From the NCBI RefSeq assembly GCF_000964005.1, contig NZ_JXYP01000015.1, positions 1-64,000 of the forward strand: 64,000 nucleotides of DNA, in the 5' to 3' direction. Position 1 is the stretch's first letter, and every line of letters begins with the position of its first letter. The position numbers were made by a program, and so were the translations under genes. Below are positions 47,401-56,082 of the stretch, one piece after another. The notes beneath the pieces were generated by a model. That model did no database searches. It was not told where the DNA came from and saw nothing but the letters and a program-made list of their open reading frames with translations. Source of the DNA: Williamsia herbipolensis. GTDB lineage: Bacteria; Actinomycetota; Actinomycetes; Mycobacteriales; Mycobacteriaceae.

Positions 47401-50400
47401 ACCGTTCCCGTCGCGACGACACGGGTCAGCATCGCGATGACCGTCGACGCCTCCCTCGCCGACGGCGGCAGCCCCGAGGTGTCGCTCGACGCCGCGGCCG
47501 CGGCCATGGGCGCCATCCTCGGTGTCGCTGCGGGCCACGCACTGCCCGAGGTCGTCGACGGTGCCGCGACGACGACCGTCCGGTGGACCGCCGACCTCCC
47601 GGCCGACCACTCGGCGGTCACCGCGCACACCCTGCCCGCCCATCTCTCGGCATCGGTGCCCACGGGCAGTGCGGGATTCGCCGTCCCCGACGCGCTCGTC
47701 GGACTGACGTGGCCGAGCGTCTTCGCCGCGATCGGCGCCGCCCGGACCTCGGCGGGGACGCCGGTCGTCGAAGGCCTGCTCGATCTCGTGCACCTCGATC
47801 ACGCGGTCTCCACCGCCGCCGTGCTTCCCCGGGTCGACACCGACCTCGTCGTCGTCGCCCGTACCGGTGAGGTCGTCGACACCGACCTCGGTCGTGTCGT
47901 GGAGGTGTCGGTCGACATCACGAGCGACGCCGGTCCGGTCGCGTCGATGATCGAGCGGTTCGCGATCCGCGGTCGCCTCGGCGACGGTGTGCTCGCCGAG
48001 CCCGTCCGCGCCGGCGGAGCGATCGACACCGAGACCACCGCCACGCGCAAGCTCGTGCGCTCGGCGACCGTCACCGCGCCCGCACGGATGCACGGCTTCG
48101 CCGCTGTCTCCGGTGACCGCAACCCGATCCACACCGACTCCAACGCGGCCCGCCTCGCCGGGCTGGGGGAGCCGATCGTGCACGGGATGTGGCTGTCGGC
48201 CGCCGCCCAACACGTCGCCACCGCAACCGATTCCGCCGAACCTGTGCCGGCCGCACGCCCCCTGCTGGGCTGGACGGCCCGCTACATGGGCATGGTCCGC
48301 ACCGGCGACCGGGTCGCGATCCGCGTCGACCGGGTGGCCATCGACCACGGCTGCGAGATCGTGGAGGTCACCTGCAAGGTCGACGACGCGCTCGTCATGA
48401 CCGCCACCGGTCGGCTCGCCGCGCCGCGCACCGTCTACGCGTTCCCGGGTCAGGGCATCCAGAGCGCGGGCATGGGGCTCGACGCCCGCAGCCGCTCGAA
48501 GGCCGCCCGCGAGGTCTGGGACCGGGCCGACGCCCACACCCGCGCCGCGCTGGGCTTCTCGATCCTCGCGGTGGTCCGCGACAACCCGACGACCCTCGTC
48601 GCGAACGGCACCACCTACAACCACCCCGACGGCGTCCTGTTCCTCACCCAGTTCACCCAGGTCGCCATGGCCACCCTCGGCGTGGCACAGATCGCCGAGC
48701 TGACCGAGTCGGGTGGATTCGTCACCGACGCCATCACCTGCGGCCACTCCGTCGGCGAGTACAACGCCCTCGCGGCGTGCGCCGGTGTGTTGCCCCTCGA
48801 GGCCGTCCTCGAGGTCGTCTTCCAGCGCGGCGAGGCCATGCACCACCTCGTGCCCCGCGACGCCGACGGTCGCAGCGACTACCGTCTCGCGGCCATCCGC
48901 CCGAGTCAGATCGGGCTCGTCGACGACGACGTCGTCGCCTTCGTCACCGAGATCGGCGCGCAATGCGGCGAGTTCCTCGAGGTGGTCAACCTCAATCTGC
49001 TCGGATCGCAGTACGCGATCGCCGGCACGGTCCGGGGACTCGAACACCTCGAGGCCGAGATCGACCGTCGCCGTGCGCAGTTCGGCGGCAAGCGGGCGTT
49101 CATCCTCATCCCGGGTATCGACGTACCGTTCCACTCCACGGTGCTGCGTGCCGGCGTCCCCGAGTTCCGTCGTCGCCTGCAGGAACTGCTGCCGGAGTCG
49201 TTCGACCCCGACGTCCTCATCGGCCGGTACGTGCCGAACCTGGTGCCCCGTCTGTTCACCCTCGACCGCGACTTCGTCGCCGAGATCGCCGCGCTGGTGC
49301 CGTCGGACCCGCTCGAGGAGGTCCTCGCCGACTGGGACGTGGTTAGTGCCGACCGCACCGCCCTGGCCCGCACGGTGCTGATCGAGCTGCTCGCATGGCA
49401 GTTCGCGAGCCCCGTCCGGTGGATCGAGACCCAGGACCTGCTGTTCTCCCCGCGGGAGACCGGTGGTCTGGGTGTCGAGCGTTTCGTCGAGGTCGGTGTG
49501 AAGTCCGCGCCGACCCTCGCCGGACTCGCCGCCAACACCCTCAAGCTCGACGACTACGCCGGGGCCACGGTGCAGGTCCTCAACCTCGAGCGCGACGACC
49601 AGGTCGTCCTGGCCCTCGACGCCGATCCCGAGCCCGAACCCGAGGCCGAGGAATCCGATGCCCCCGGCGCCGACGCACCGGCCGAGTCCGCACCCGCCGC
49701 CGTCGCGGTGGCACCGGCTCCCGCCGCGGCCGCCGGTGGTCCGCGTCCCGACGACATCACGTTCGTCCCCGCCGACGCGGTCGCGGCCGTCATCGCCCTG
49801 TGGACCAAGATGCGTCCCGATCAGATCGGTGCCGCCGACACCATCGAGGCGCTGTGCGACGGTGTCTCGTCACGACGCAACCAGCTGCTGCTCGACATCG
49901 GCGGCGAGCTGGGTCTCGGAGCCATCGACGGTGCGGCCGAGGCCGACATGGCGGCGCTGGCCTCCGCCGTCAACAGCCTCGCCCGCGGCTACAAGCCGTT
50001 CGGTGCGGTCCTCGGTGACGCGATCACCGATCAGCTGCGCAAGGTGGTCGGCCCGCTCAACAAGCGGCCGTCGTACGTCTCCGACCGCGTGTCCTCGGTC
50101 TGGCAGCTCGGCCCCGGGTGGGCGTTGCACGCCACGGTCGCGGTCGCGCTCGGCAGCCGCGAGGGTGTCAGCGTCCGCGGCGGCGACCTCGGCGGGTTGT
50201 CGTCGGGTCCGATCGGCGGTGTCGACGCTCTCGACGCCGTCATCGACGCCGCGGTCGCCGAGGTCGGTGCGCGACGCGGCGTCAGCGTCGCCAAGCCGTC
50301 CGCCGAGGGTGGTGCCGGGGGCACGGTCGATCTCGCCGCACTCGGCGATCTCACCGAACAGTTCACCGGCCGCACCGGGGCACTGGCGAGTGCCGCCTAC

Positions 50401-53400
50401 GCGATCCTCGACAAGCTCGGTCTCCACACCGTCGTCCCCGCCGAGATCGACGACGAGGCCGATCGCACCCAGGCGGTCGTCGACCGCGTGAGCGCCGAGC
50501 TCGGCGCGGACTGGATGCGCACCGTCGCACCGACGTTCGACGAACGCACCACCGTGCTCATCGACGACCGGTGGGCCTCGGCCCGCGAGGATCTCGCGCG
50601 CCTGTGGGTGACCGACGAGCACGAGCTCGACACCGACTTCGAGCGCATCACCGGTCGCTTCGCCGGTGCCGGCGACGCGGTGGCCCACCACGCGACGTGG
50701 TGGCAGGGCAAGGCGCTGCACGCCGCCTACCCGGTGCACGCCCGGACCTACTCCCACATCGCCCACGCCGCACAGGATCCCGCGCCCGGCCGCTGGACCG
50801 ACGAGATCGCGGTCGTCACCGGTGCCAGCGCCGGATCGATCGCCGCGGCCGTCGTCGCCAAGCTGCTCGGTGGCGGCGCGACGGTCATCGCGACGAGTTC
50901 GCGACTGGATTCCGAGCGCATCGCGTTCTTCCGGAAGCTGTACCGCGACAACGCGCGTGACGGCGCGGCGCTCTGGCTGGCCTCGGCCAACATGAGCTCC
51001 TACACCGACGTCGACGACCTGATCGCCTGGATCGGTGCGGAGCAGACCGAGAACCTCGGTGGCACCACCGGCGTGGTGAAGCCGGCCATGAAGCCGACAC
51101 TGCTGTTCCCGTTCGCCGCGCCGCGCGTGGCCGGTGACCTCACCGACGCGGGCGGTCGCGCCGAGCTCGAGATGAAGGTGCTGCTCTGGTCGGTGGAACG
51201 TCTCATCGCCGGACTCGGCGCGCTCGGGGCCGATCACGATCTGGCCGCACGCCTGCACGTGGTGCTCCCGGGGTCGCCCAACCGCGGGATGTTCGGCGGC
51301 GACGGCGCCTACGGCGAGAGCAAGGCCGCCCTCGATGCCCTCGTGACCCGATGGGGTGCCGAGGAATCGTGGAACTCCACGGTCACCCTCGCCCACGCGT
51401 TGATCGGCTGGGTCCGCGGAACGGGGCTCATGGGCCACAACGACGGCATGGTCGCCGCCGTGGAGGCTGCCGGTGTCCGTACCTGGGCCACCGAGGAGAT
51501 GGCCGACGAGTTGCTGGGTCTGTGTGTGCCGCAGGCGCGTACGGCAGCCCGGGAGAAGCCCGTCGTCGCCGACTTCACCGCCGGACTCGATCCCGCGTCG
51601 ATCGATCTGAAGGCGCTCGCAGCGGCTACGGCCGAGGCCGCTGACGCGGAGCCGACCGACGAGGTCGCCGACACCACCTCGACGGTGGCGGCACTTCCGG
51701 CGCCCGCACGTGCCGCGGTGGGCACCACCCCGGCGTGGCCGACGCTCGACGTCGCACCGGAGGACCTGGTCGTCATCGTCGGCGCCGGGGAACTCGGCCC
51801 CTTCGGCAGTGCCCGCACCCGCTTCGAGATGGAGGTCGACGAGGAGCTCTCGGCGGCCGGCGTCCTCGAGTTGGCCTGGAACACCGGGCTCATCGTGTGG
51901 GAGGAGACCCCGAAGCCGGGGTGGTACGACACCGAATCCGGTGATCCGGTCGCCGAGAGCGAGATCGCCGATCGCTATCACGACGCGGTCGTCGAACGCT
52001 GCGGCATCCGCCGGTACGCCGACGAGGGCGCGATGGTCGACAACACCTCGCCGCTGCTGACGTCGGTCTTCCTCGACGAGGACCTCACCTTCGGTGTCGC
52101 CTCGGAGGAGGAGGCGCGCGCCTTCGCCGCATCCGATCCCGAGAAGACCTCGGTCGCCCACGACGGTGAGACCGGGGAGTGGACGGTGACCCGACGGGCC
52201 GGCACCGAGATCCGCGTCCCGCGCCGGTTCTCGCTCAGCCGCACCGTGGGCGGGCAGATCCCGACCGGGTTCGACCCGACCCGCTGGGGTATCTCACCGG
52301 ACATGGCCGAATCGGTCGACCGGGTCGCGCTGTGGAACCTCGTCGCGACCGTCGACGCGTTCCTCGGCTCGGGCTTCGAGCCGTCGGAGCTGATGCGCTG
52401 GGTCCACCCCGGCCTCGTCGCCAACACCCAGGGCACCGGCATGGGTGGCATGGAGTCGATGCGTTCGCTGTACATCGACACCCTGCTCGGCGAGTCGAAG
52501 GCCAACGACATCCTGCAGGAGGCGCTGCCCAACGTCGTCGCCGCACACGTGGTGCAGTCCTACATCGGCAGCTACGGCGCGATGATCCACCCGGTCGCGG
52601 CCTGCGCGACCGCGGCGGTCTCGGTCGAGGAGGGCGTCGACAAGATCCGTCTCGGCAAGGCCCTGTTCGCGGTCGCCGGCGGATTCGACGACCTCGGCAT
52701 CGAGGGCATCGTCGGATTCGGTGACATGTCGGCCACCGCCGACTCCGCGAAGATGGCCGCCCGCGGGATCGACCCGCGACGGTTCTCGCGCGCCAACGAT
52801 CGCCGGCGTGGAGGATTCGTCGAATCGCAGGGCGGCGGAACGGTTCTGCTCGCCCGGGGCGACGTCGCCGCGGAGATGGGTCTCCCGGTCCTCGGTGTGG
52901 TCGCGTGGGCGCAGAGCTTCGGCGACGGCGTGCACACGTCGATCCCGGCCCCCGGCATCGGAGCCCTGGGCGCTGCACGTGGGCGCAGCGGTTCACCGAT
53001 GGCGAAGGCGCTCACCGCACTCGGCGTCAGCGCCGACGACGTCGCCTTGGTGTCCAAGCACGACACCTCCACCAAGGCCAACGACCCGAACGAGGCCGAT
53101 CTGCACGAGCGTCTCGCCGGAGCACTGGGCCGCAACGACGGCGCCCCACTGTTCGTGGTGTCGCAGAAGTCGCTGACCGGACACGCCAAGGGCGGCGCGG
53201 CGGCATTCCAGCTGATCGGGCTGTGCCAGATGCTGCGCGACGGGGTCATCCCGCCGAACCGGAGTCTGGACTGTGTGGACGAGACCATGCGCCGCCACGA
53301 TCACCTCGTGTGGGTCACCGAACCCCTGCGACTGGGGGAGCGGTTCCCGCTCAAGGCGGGTCTGCTGACGAGCCTCGGCTTCGGTCACGTCTCCGGCCTC

Positions 53401-53685
53401 ATCGCCGTCGTGCACCCGGAAGCGTTCGTGGCGAGCCTCGATCCCGCTGCGCGCGAGGACTATCGACGTCGCGCGGCCGAACGTGCCCGCTCCGGTGCGC
53501 AGCGGATGCTGGAGGCGATGTGCGGCGGTGACGCCCTCTACCGTCGTCCACCGAACCGCCGGCTCGGCGACGCGGGTGTCGACGCCGAGCGGGAGGCGTC
53601 CCTGCTGCTCGACGAGTCCACGCGGCTCGACGCCGACGGCAACTACCCCTCGGTGTCCGGCGCGTCGGTGGTCGGCGCCTCGTGA
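44410..53685 (+). CDS. fas: Type I fatty acid synthase (single-chain)
   Basis: A 3091-residue megasynthase that makes C16-C26 acyl-CoAs feeding membrane lipids and mycolic acid synthesis. Domain order, with motifs: acetyltransferase (GHSQGVLAVES, S148), enoyl reductase (LLAGMTPTTVDP, about 430), dehydratase with MaoC-like fold (GDRNPIHTD, about 1235), malonyl/palmitoyl transferase (CGHSVGEYNALA, S1447), acyl carrier domain (DGVSSRRNQLLLDIG, probable phosphopantetheine site S1820) after an Ala/Pro/Glu linker, ketoreductase (VTGASAGSIAAAVV), and ketosynthase (AACATAAVSVEEG, C2732; later His in HDTSTKAND and SLTGHAKGG). All active sites look intact. The frame opens at 44149, but GTG 44410 has a gaggag site seven bases upstream and gives the mycobacterial-like length. 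The stop overlaps acpS. Confidence 0.97.
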   Translation: MTVHQFRSGPGDSAASFRPDETLISRLRAGDRYAVSFGGQGIAWLPALAELIIDAELDRSVGQIVDAAEQLLAPVADELAAQRPDGFHPLSWVHALGADEPVPAEAILSGAALSVPGILLSQLAAVAALRKQGLDTAEIPAHAVVGHSQGVLAVESLTDDTHTTTGGTGALLALAHLIGAAGATVARRVGLAPTADGTPMMSITNVVPDRVEELLTRYRATIADADLHNAPALATRNGRRSVVVSGSPRHLTAFEAMCDIVAAGEAADRKRKVMGGAPFAPVFDRLTVGIAFHHAALAPARDLVVAWAQRCGLDTDWAARLADAVLVDPVDWVSTLDGVADSGVSWVLDMGPSDVATRLSVPVLRGRGIGCIAVGLRGGQRNLFAPGGIPEVAPPWSSFAPTLAELPDGRRVVETSFTRLTGRSPMLLAGMTPTTVDPAIVAAAANAGHWAELAGGGQVTEAIFADNVARLTDLLEPGRQAQFNALFLDPYLWKLQLGGKRLVQKARAAGAPIDGVVVSAGIPELDDAVALVAELAEAGIPHIAFKPGTVEQIRAVVRIAAEVPSHPIIVHIEGGRAGGHHSWEDLDDLLLATYAELRSRTNAVICVGGGIGTPARAGDYLTGAWSQAHGYPAMPVDGILLGTVTMAALEATTSPAVKQLLVDTPGCDTWIGAGHADAGMASGRSQLGADIHEVDNSASACGRLLDEVAGDADAVADRRDEIVTALDRTAKPYIGDLAAMTYRQWLTRYADLAVGTDPGPSPVWADITWRQRFAEMLQRAEARMHPTDRGEFASAFGDERATDAPHAAIDVLGSLYPAIDADVLHPADVAFFLGLCRTPGKPVNFVPVIDKDVRRWWRSDSLWQAHDPRYGADEVCIIPGPVAVAGITTVDEPIGALLDRFEAHVAGDIAATGAQPTSVSSRLRRGIVDGAGVLVDVIETDTVLWAGRIVANPIALLGDRAAWTLLDGDGFDATGSRRAEHEPTGSVLERTDDGVTLTVPVATTRVSIAMTVDASLADGGSPEVSLDAAAAAMGAILGVAAGHALPEVVDGAATTTVRWTADLPADHSAVTAHTLPAHLSASVPTGSAGFAVPDALVGLTWPSVFAAIGAARTSAGTPVVEGLLDLVHLDHAVSTAAVLPRVDTDLVVVARTGEVVDTDLGRVVEVSVDITSDAGPVASMIERFAIRGRLGDGVLAEPVRAGGAIDTETTATRKLVRSATVTAPARMHGFAAVSGDRNPIHTDSNAARLAGLGEPIVHGMWLSAAAQHVATATDSAEPVPAARPLLGWTARYMGMVRTGDRVAIRVDRVAIDHGCEIVEVTCKVDDALVMTATGRLAAPRTVYAFPGQGIQSAGMGLDARSRSKAAREVWDRADAHTRAALGFSILAVVRDNPTTLVANGTTYNHPDGVLFLTQFTQVAMATLGVAQIAELTESGGFVTDAITCGHSVGEYNALAACAGVLPLEAVLEVVFQRGEAMHHLVPRDADGRSDYRLAAIRPSQIGLVDDDVVAFVTEIGAQCGEFLEVVNLNLLGSQYAIAGTVRGLEHLEAEIDRRRAQFGGKRAFILIPGIDVPFHSTVLRAGVPEFRRRLQELLPESFDPDVLIGRYVPNLVPRLFTLDRDFVAEIAALVPSDPLEEVLADWDVVSADRTALARTVLIELLAWQFASPVRWIETQDLLFSPRETGGLGVERFVEVGVKSAPTLAGLAANTLKLDDYAGATVQVLNLERDDQVVLALDADPEPEPEAEESDAPGADAPAESAPAAVAVAPAPAAAAGGPRPDDITFVPADAVAAVIALWTKMRPDQIGAADTIEALCDGVSSRRNQLLLDIGGELGLGAIDGAAEADMAALASAVNSLARGYKPFGAVLGDAITDQLRKVVGPLNKRPSYVSDRVSSVWQLGPGWALHATVAVALGSREGVSVRGGDLGGLSSGPIGGVDALDAVIDAAVAEVGARRGVSVAKPSAEGGAGGTVDLAALGDLTEQFTGRTGALASAAYAILDKLGLHTVVPAEIDDEADRTQAVVDRVSAELGADWMRTVAPTFDERTTVLIDDRWASAREDLARLWVTDEHELDTDFERITGRFAGAGDAVAHHATWWQGKALHAAYPVHARTYSHIAHAAQDPAPGRWTDEIAVVTGASAGSIAAAVVAKLLGGGATVIATSSRLDSERIAFFRKLYRDNARDGAALWLASANMSSYTDVDDLIAWIGAEQTENLGGTTGVVKPAMKPTLLFPFAAPRVAGDLTDAGGRAELEMKVLLWSVERLIAGLGALGADHDLAARLHVVLPGSPNRGMFGGDGAYGESKAALDALVTRWGAEESWNSTVTLAHALIGWVRGTGLMGHNDGMVAAVEAAGVRTWATEEMADELLGLCVPQARTAAREKPVVADFTAGLDPASIDLKALAAATAEAADAEPTDEVADTTSTVAALPAPARAAVGTTPAWPTLDVAPEDLVVIVGAGELGPFGSARTRFEMEVDEELSAAGVLELAWNTGLIVWEETPKPGWYDTESGDPVAESEIADRYHDAVVERCGIRRYADEGAMVDNTSPLLTSVFLDEDLTFGVASEEEARAFAASDPEKTSVAHDGETGEWTVTRRAGTEIRVPRRFSLSRTVGGQIPTGFDPTRWGISPDMAESVDRVALWNLVATVDAFLGSGFEPSELMRWVHPGLVANTQGTGMGGMESMRSLYIDTLLGESKANDILQEALPNVVAAHVVQSYIGSYGAMIHPVAACATAAVSVEEGVDKIRLGKALFAVAGGFDDLGIEGIVGFGDMSATADSAKMAARGIDPRRFSRANDRRRGGFVESQGGGTVLLARGDVAAEMGLPVLGVVAWAQSFGDGVHTSIPAPGIGALGAARGRSGSPMAKALTALGVSADDVALVSKHDTSTKANDPNEADLHERLAGALGRNDGAPLFVVSQKSLTGHAKGGAAAFQLIGLCQMLRDGVIPPNRSLDCVDETMRRHDHLVWVTEPLRLGERFPLKAGLLTSLGFGHVSGLIAVVHPEAFVASLDPAAREDYRRRAAERARSGAQRMLEAMCGGDALYRRPPNRRLGDAGVDAEREASLLLDESTRLDADGNYPSVSGASVVGAS

Positions 53686-54083
53686 CGGTGGTCGGGATCG
53701 GGATCGACGTGGTGTCGATCCCGGAGTTCGCCGAACAACTCGCGCAGCCGGGGACGACGTTCGCCGATAGGTTCACCGTCGGCGAGCGTCGCGACTCGGC
53801 GGCGGGTACCGCGGAGGACGCCCGGCACCTCGCGGGTCGGTGGGCGGCAAAAGAGGCGGTGATCAAGGCGTGGTCGGTGAGCCGGTTCGCCCGGTCGCCG
53901 GTCATGCCCGAGATCCGGCACAGCGACATCGAGGTCGTGACCGACACCTGGGGTCGCCCGGCGATCCGACTCGGCGGGGAGATCGGACGGCATCTCGAGG
54001 GGTCGACGGTCCACATCTCGCTGACCCACGACGGCTCGATCGCGGCCGCCGTGGCCGTCCTGGAGGACGAACCGGCCGGCTGA
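53682..54083 (+). CDS. acpS: Holo-[acyl-carrier-protein] synthase
   Basis: A 133-residue phosphopantetheinyl transferase that activates the ACP domain of the FAS made just upstream. Mg-binding residues are D9 (GIGIDVVS) and E58 (WAAKEAVIKAW), and the third motif SLTHDGSIAAAV is present. GTG 53682 overlaps the fas stop by four bases, ensuring coupled production. This is the fas-acpS order of mycobacteria (Rv2524c-Rv2523c). Confidence 0.96.
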   Translation: MTVVGIGIDVVSIPEFAEQLAQPGTTFADRFTVGERRDSAAGTAEDARHLAGRWAAKEAVIKAWSVSRFARSPVMPEIRHSDIEVVTDTWGRPAIRLGGEIGRHLEGSTVHISLTHDGSIAAAVAVLEDEPAG

Positions 54084-54093
54084 GAGGCCAGGG

Positions 54094-54750
54094 TCAGCCC
54101 GCGGGGCCGTCCTCGAGGAGCAGGTATCCGCCCAGCATGCGTTTGAGTTCGGCGACGGTGCGCGCGTGGTCGTGGCCGTCCTGCACCGAGAAGCTCAACA
54201 GCGAATACGCCGTGTGCACCAGCACCTCCGACATCATCACCCGCCGTATGCGTTGGCTGGGGGTCAGCGGGGCGATGATCCGCGCCACCTGGTCGGCGAT
54301 CGCCCGCTCGTGGATCGTCGCCGTCGCCCGGGTGGCCGGTGTCGACTGCACGGCGAGCCACACGGCCCGTCGCGACGGGTCGTCGCGCCACAGCGCGGCG
54401 AGGTGGTCGATGAACTTGTCCAGCAGGCGGATCCAGTCCAACGAGGGGATCTCGGCGGCGAACGCGGCGAGTTCGTGCTGGACGCCGACGGCGTCCTGAC
54501 GATCGAGTTCGCACACGATCACGTACTTGTTCGCGAAGTACTGGTAGAGCGTGCCGATCGGGACATCCGCGCGGGACGCGATCTCCTCGCAGGTGAGGGA
54601 TTCGAACCCGACCTCGATCAGCAGCGAACGCGCCTCGACGAGCATGGACTCGAACCGACGGCGACTGCGCTCCTGCGTGGGGCGTTTGCGCGGCACCAGC
54701 GGCTCGGGCGGTGAGGTACCGCGCTGCGTGGTGCCTCTCGCCTCGGGCAT
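54094..54750 (-). CDS. TetR/AcrR-family regulator
   Basis: A 218-residue repressor-type protein. The N-terminal extension is basic and Pro-rich (to about 28), then the TetR helix-turn-helix FESMLVEARSLLIEVGFESLTCEEIASRADVPIGTLYQYFANK occupies about 33-76. The C-terminal ligand domain is helical, with WIRLLDKFIDHLAALWRDD and RVMMSEVLVHTAYSLL. It is convergent with acpS and precedes bcp in the opposite direction of reading (bcp lies upstream on the same strand, 20 bases away, so they may share a transcript). Target and ligand unknown; being beside fas-acpS, lipid-responsive control is possible but unproven. Confidence 0.9.
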   Translation of the reverse strand: MPEARGTTQRGTSPPEPLVPRKRPTQERSRRRFESMLVEARSLLIEVGFESLTCEEIASRADVPIGTLYQYFANKYVIVCELDRQDAVGVQHELAAFAAEIPSLDWIRLLDKFIDHLAALWRDDPSRRAVWLAVQSTPATRATATIHERAIADQVARIIAPLTPSQRIRRVMMSEVLVHTAYSLLSFSVQDGHDHARTVAELKRMLGGYLLLEDGPAG

Positions 54751-54770
54751 CTGAAGGGTCGTCCGTGCGC

Positions 54771-55244
54771 TCAGACCGACAGGTCGCGGCGGAGCTTGGC
54801 GACGTGTCCGGTGGCGCGCACGTTGTACTGCGCGACCGCGATGGTGCCGTCGGGATCGACGAGGAACGTCGAGCGGATGACGCCGGTGACCGTCTTGCCG
54901 TACATCGTCTTCTCGCCGAACGCACCCCACTCGGTCAGCACCGTCTTGTCGGGGTCCGACAGCAGCGGGAACGTGAGCGACTCCGTGTCGCGGAACTTCG
55001 CGAGCTTCTCCGGTTTGTCGGGGGAGATGCCCAGCACCGTGATGCCGGCGCCCTCGAGTTCGGCGAGGTTGTCGCGGAAATCGCAGGCCTGCTTGGTGCA
55101 GCCGGGTGTCGACGCGGCGGGGTAGAAGTAGACGATGACCTGCCGGCCGAGGTGGTCGGACAGGGAGACGGGGTTCCCGTCGGCATCGGGCAGGGTGAAC
55201 GCGGGGGCCGGGTCGCCGGCCTGCAGGCGCTTGCTGGTGGTCAC
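54771..55244 (-). CDS. bcp: Thioredoxin-dependent thiol peroxidase (Bcp/PrxQ)
   Basis: A 157-residue atypical 2-Cys peroxiredoxin that reduces hydroperoxides with thioredoxin. The peroxidatic Cys is C49 in STPGCTKQACDFRD, with C54 the likely resolving Cys (CxxxxC type). The VYFYP strand and the catalytic Arg in IRSTFLVDPDG are present. GTG 55244 is the start. The position corresponds to Rv2521. Confidence 0.95.
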   Translation of the reverse strand: MTTSKRLQAGDPAPAFTLPDADGNPVSLSDHLGRQVIVYFYPAASTPGCTKQACDFRDNLAELEGAGITVLGISPDKPEKLAKFRDTESLTFPLLSDPDKTVLTEWGAFGEKTMYGKTVTGVIRSTFLVDPDGTIAVAQYNVRATGHVAKLRRDLSV

Positions 55245-55362
55245 GTCGAGTCACGGTAGTCGACCGTTTGGGAGACGACCCCGGCTCGGTCGCCGTGCCG
55301 TGAACTACCGTGAGGGGGCAAACGACTCGAACCCTGAGTACATCGACCCAGATGGAGGACCT

Positions 55363-55584
55363 GTGGCACGGGATACCGACAGCATCGAACGTGACATCGC
55401 CCGTGCGCGCGAGGAGCTCGCATCGACCCTCGACACCCTTGCGGTGCGAGCGAACCCGCAGCGACTCGCCGAGGACGCGAAGAACGGCGTGCTGGCCACG
55501 CTCAACGCGCCGGCCATCAAGTTCCCGCTCATCGGCGTGGGCGTGATCGTGGTGGCGCTGACCCTGAAGAAGCTCGTCAGCTGA
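55363..55584 (+). CDS. DUF3618 small membrane protein
   Basis: A 73-residue protein: an N-terminal amphipathic helix (DTDSIERDIARAREELASTLDTLAVRANP split across 4-32) of the DUF3618 type, and a C-terminal hydrophobic helix (FPLIGVGVIVVALTL, about 54-69) ending KKLVS. GTG 55363 has an excellent tggagga site four bases upstream; the upstream open frame back to 55135 is ignored. It matches Rv2520c in position. Function is unknown; homologues often sit with phage-holin-like superfamily III proteins. Confidence 0.85.
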   Translation: MARDTDSIERDIARAREELASTLDTLAVRANPQRLAEDAKNGVLATLNAPAIKFPLIGVGVIVVALTLKKLVS

Positions 55585-55610
55585 TCGTCGGTATCACCAC
55601 CGACACAACG

Positions 55611-55651
55611 ACACACGGCACCGCATCCGTTTCGGATGCGGTGCCGTGTGT
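55611..55651. terminator. Long bidirectional terminator stem
   Basis: A perfect 19-bp stem (55611-55629 with 55633-55651) closes on a ttt loop. It lies 26 bases after the DUF3618 stop and just beyond the 3' end of the minus-strand tRNA-Lys, so it can end both transcripts. One of the longest perfect stems in the window. Confidence 0.9.
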
Positions 55652-55655
55652 GTTG

Positions 55656-55728
<73 letters not shown>

Positions 55729-56082
55729 GTGCTTCGTGCGAGAAGGAACATTAACAGGTAGACCGCGTCGGACGAAAATCGTCCCCCGTCGGTCACGGAC
55801 AGGCATCGATGACGTGGCCGGAGCTCGCCTGGCTCGCCCCCCGGCGGACGTCTCGTACACTGAGGTCACCGAGCCGACATCCCGTCCGTGAGGCCTGCGT
55901 TACCCCGTGAGGGACCGTGGTGTCGCACGTGTCGTCCACGAGGTGTGGATCCCACGGGGTCGATGGCATCGGCGAGTCGTGACATCGAGGTCAGGCCGCG
56001 TCGGTTCGGCGAGGGACCGTGACGACCACATGCGCGTCTGTGCGACACAGTGCAAGCGCGCGAGATGATTTCGGGAGTAGAC
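55729..56082. other. Gene-free region upstream of ldt, possible long leader
   Basis: No gene is seen in these 354 bases. A tacact at 55856-55861 could be a -10 element for ldt, which would leave a leader of about 215 bases. The 11-base sequence gagggaccgtg occurs twice, at 55909-55919 and 56011-56021. I searched by eye for a ydaO/c-di-AMP riboswitch, common before actinobacterial cell-wall genes, and did not recognise its core. A ggga site precedes the ldt ATG. Confidence 0.4.

Noticed and set aside
46177-49134. Minus-strand open frame of 985 codons opposite fas
   Set aside because: Arises from high third-position GC opposite a real gene; composition is Gly/Arg/Asp/His-rich and no domain is visible.
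55860-56082. ydaO/c-di-AMP riboswitch upstream of ldt
   Set aside because: The conserved core could not be recognised by eye; kept only as an unexplained leader.
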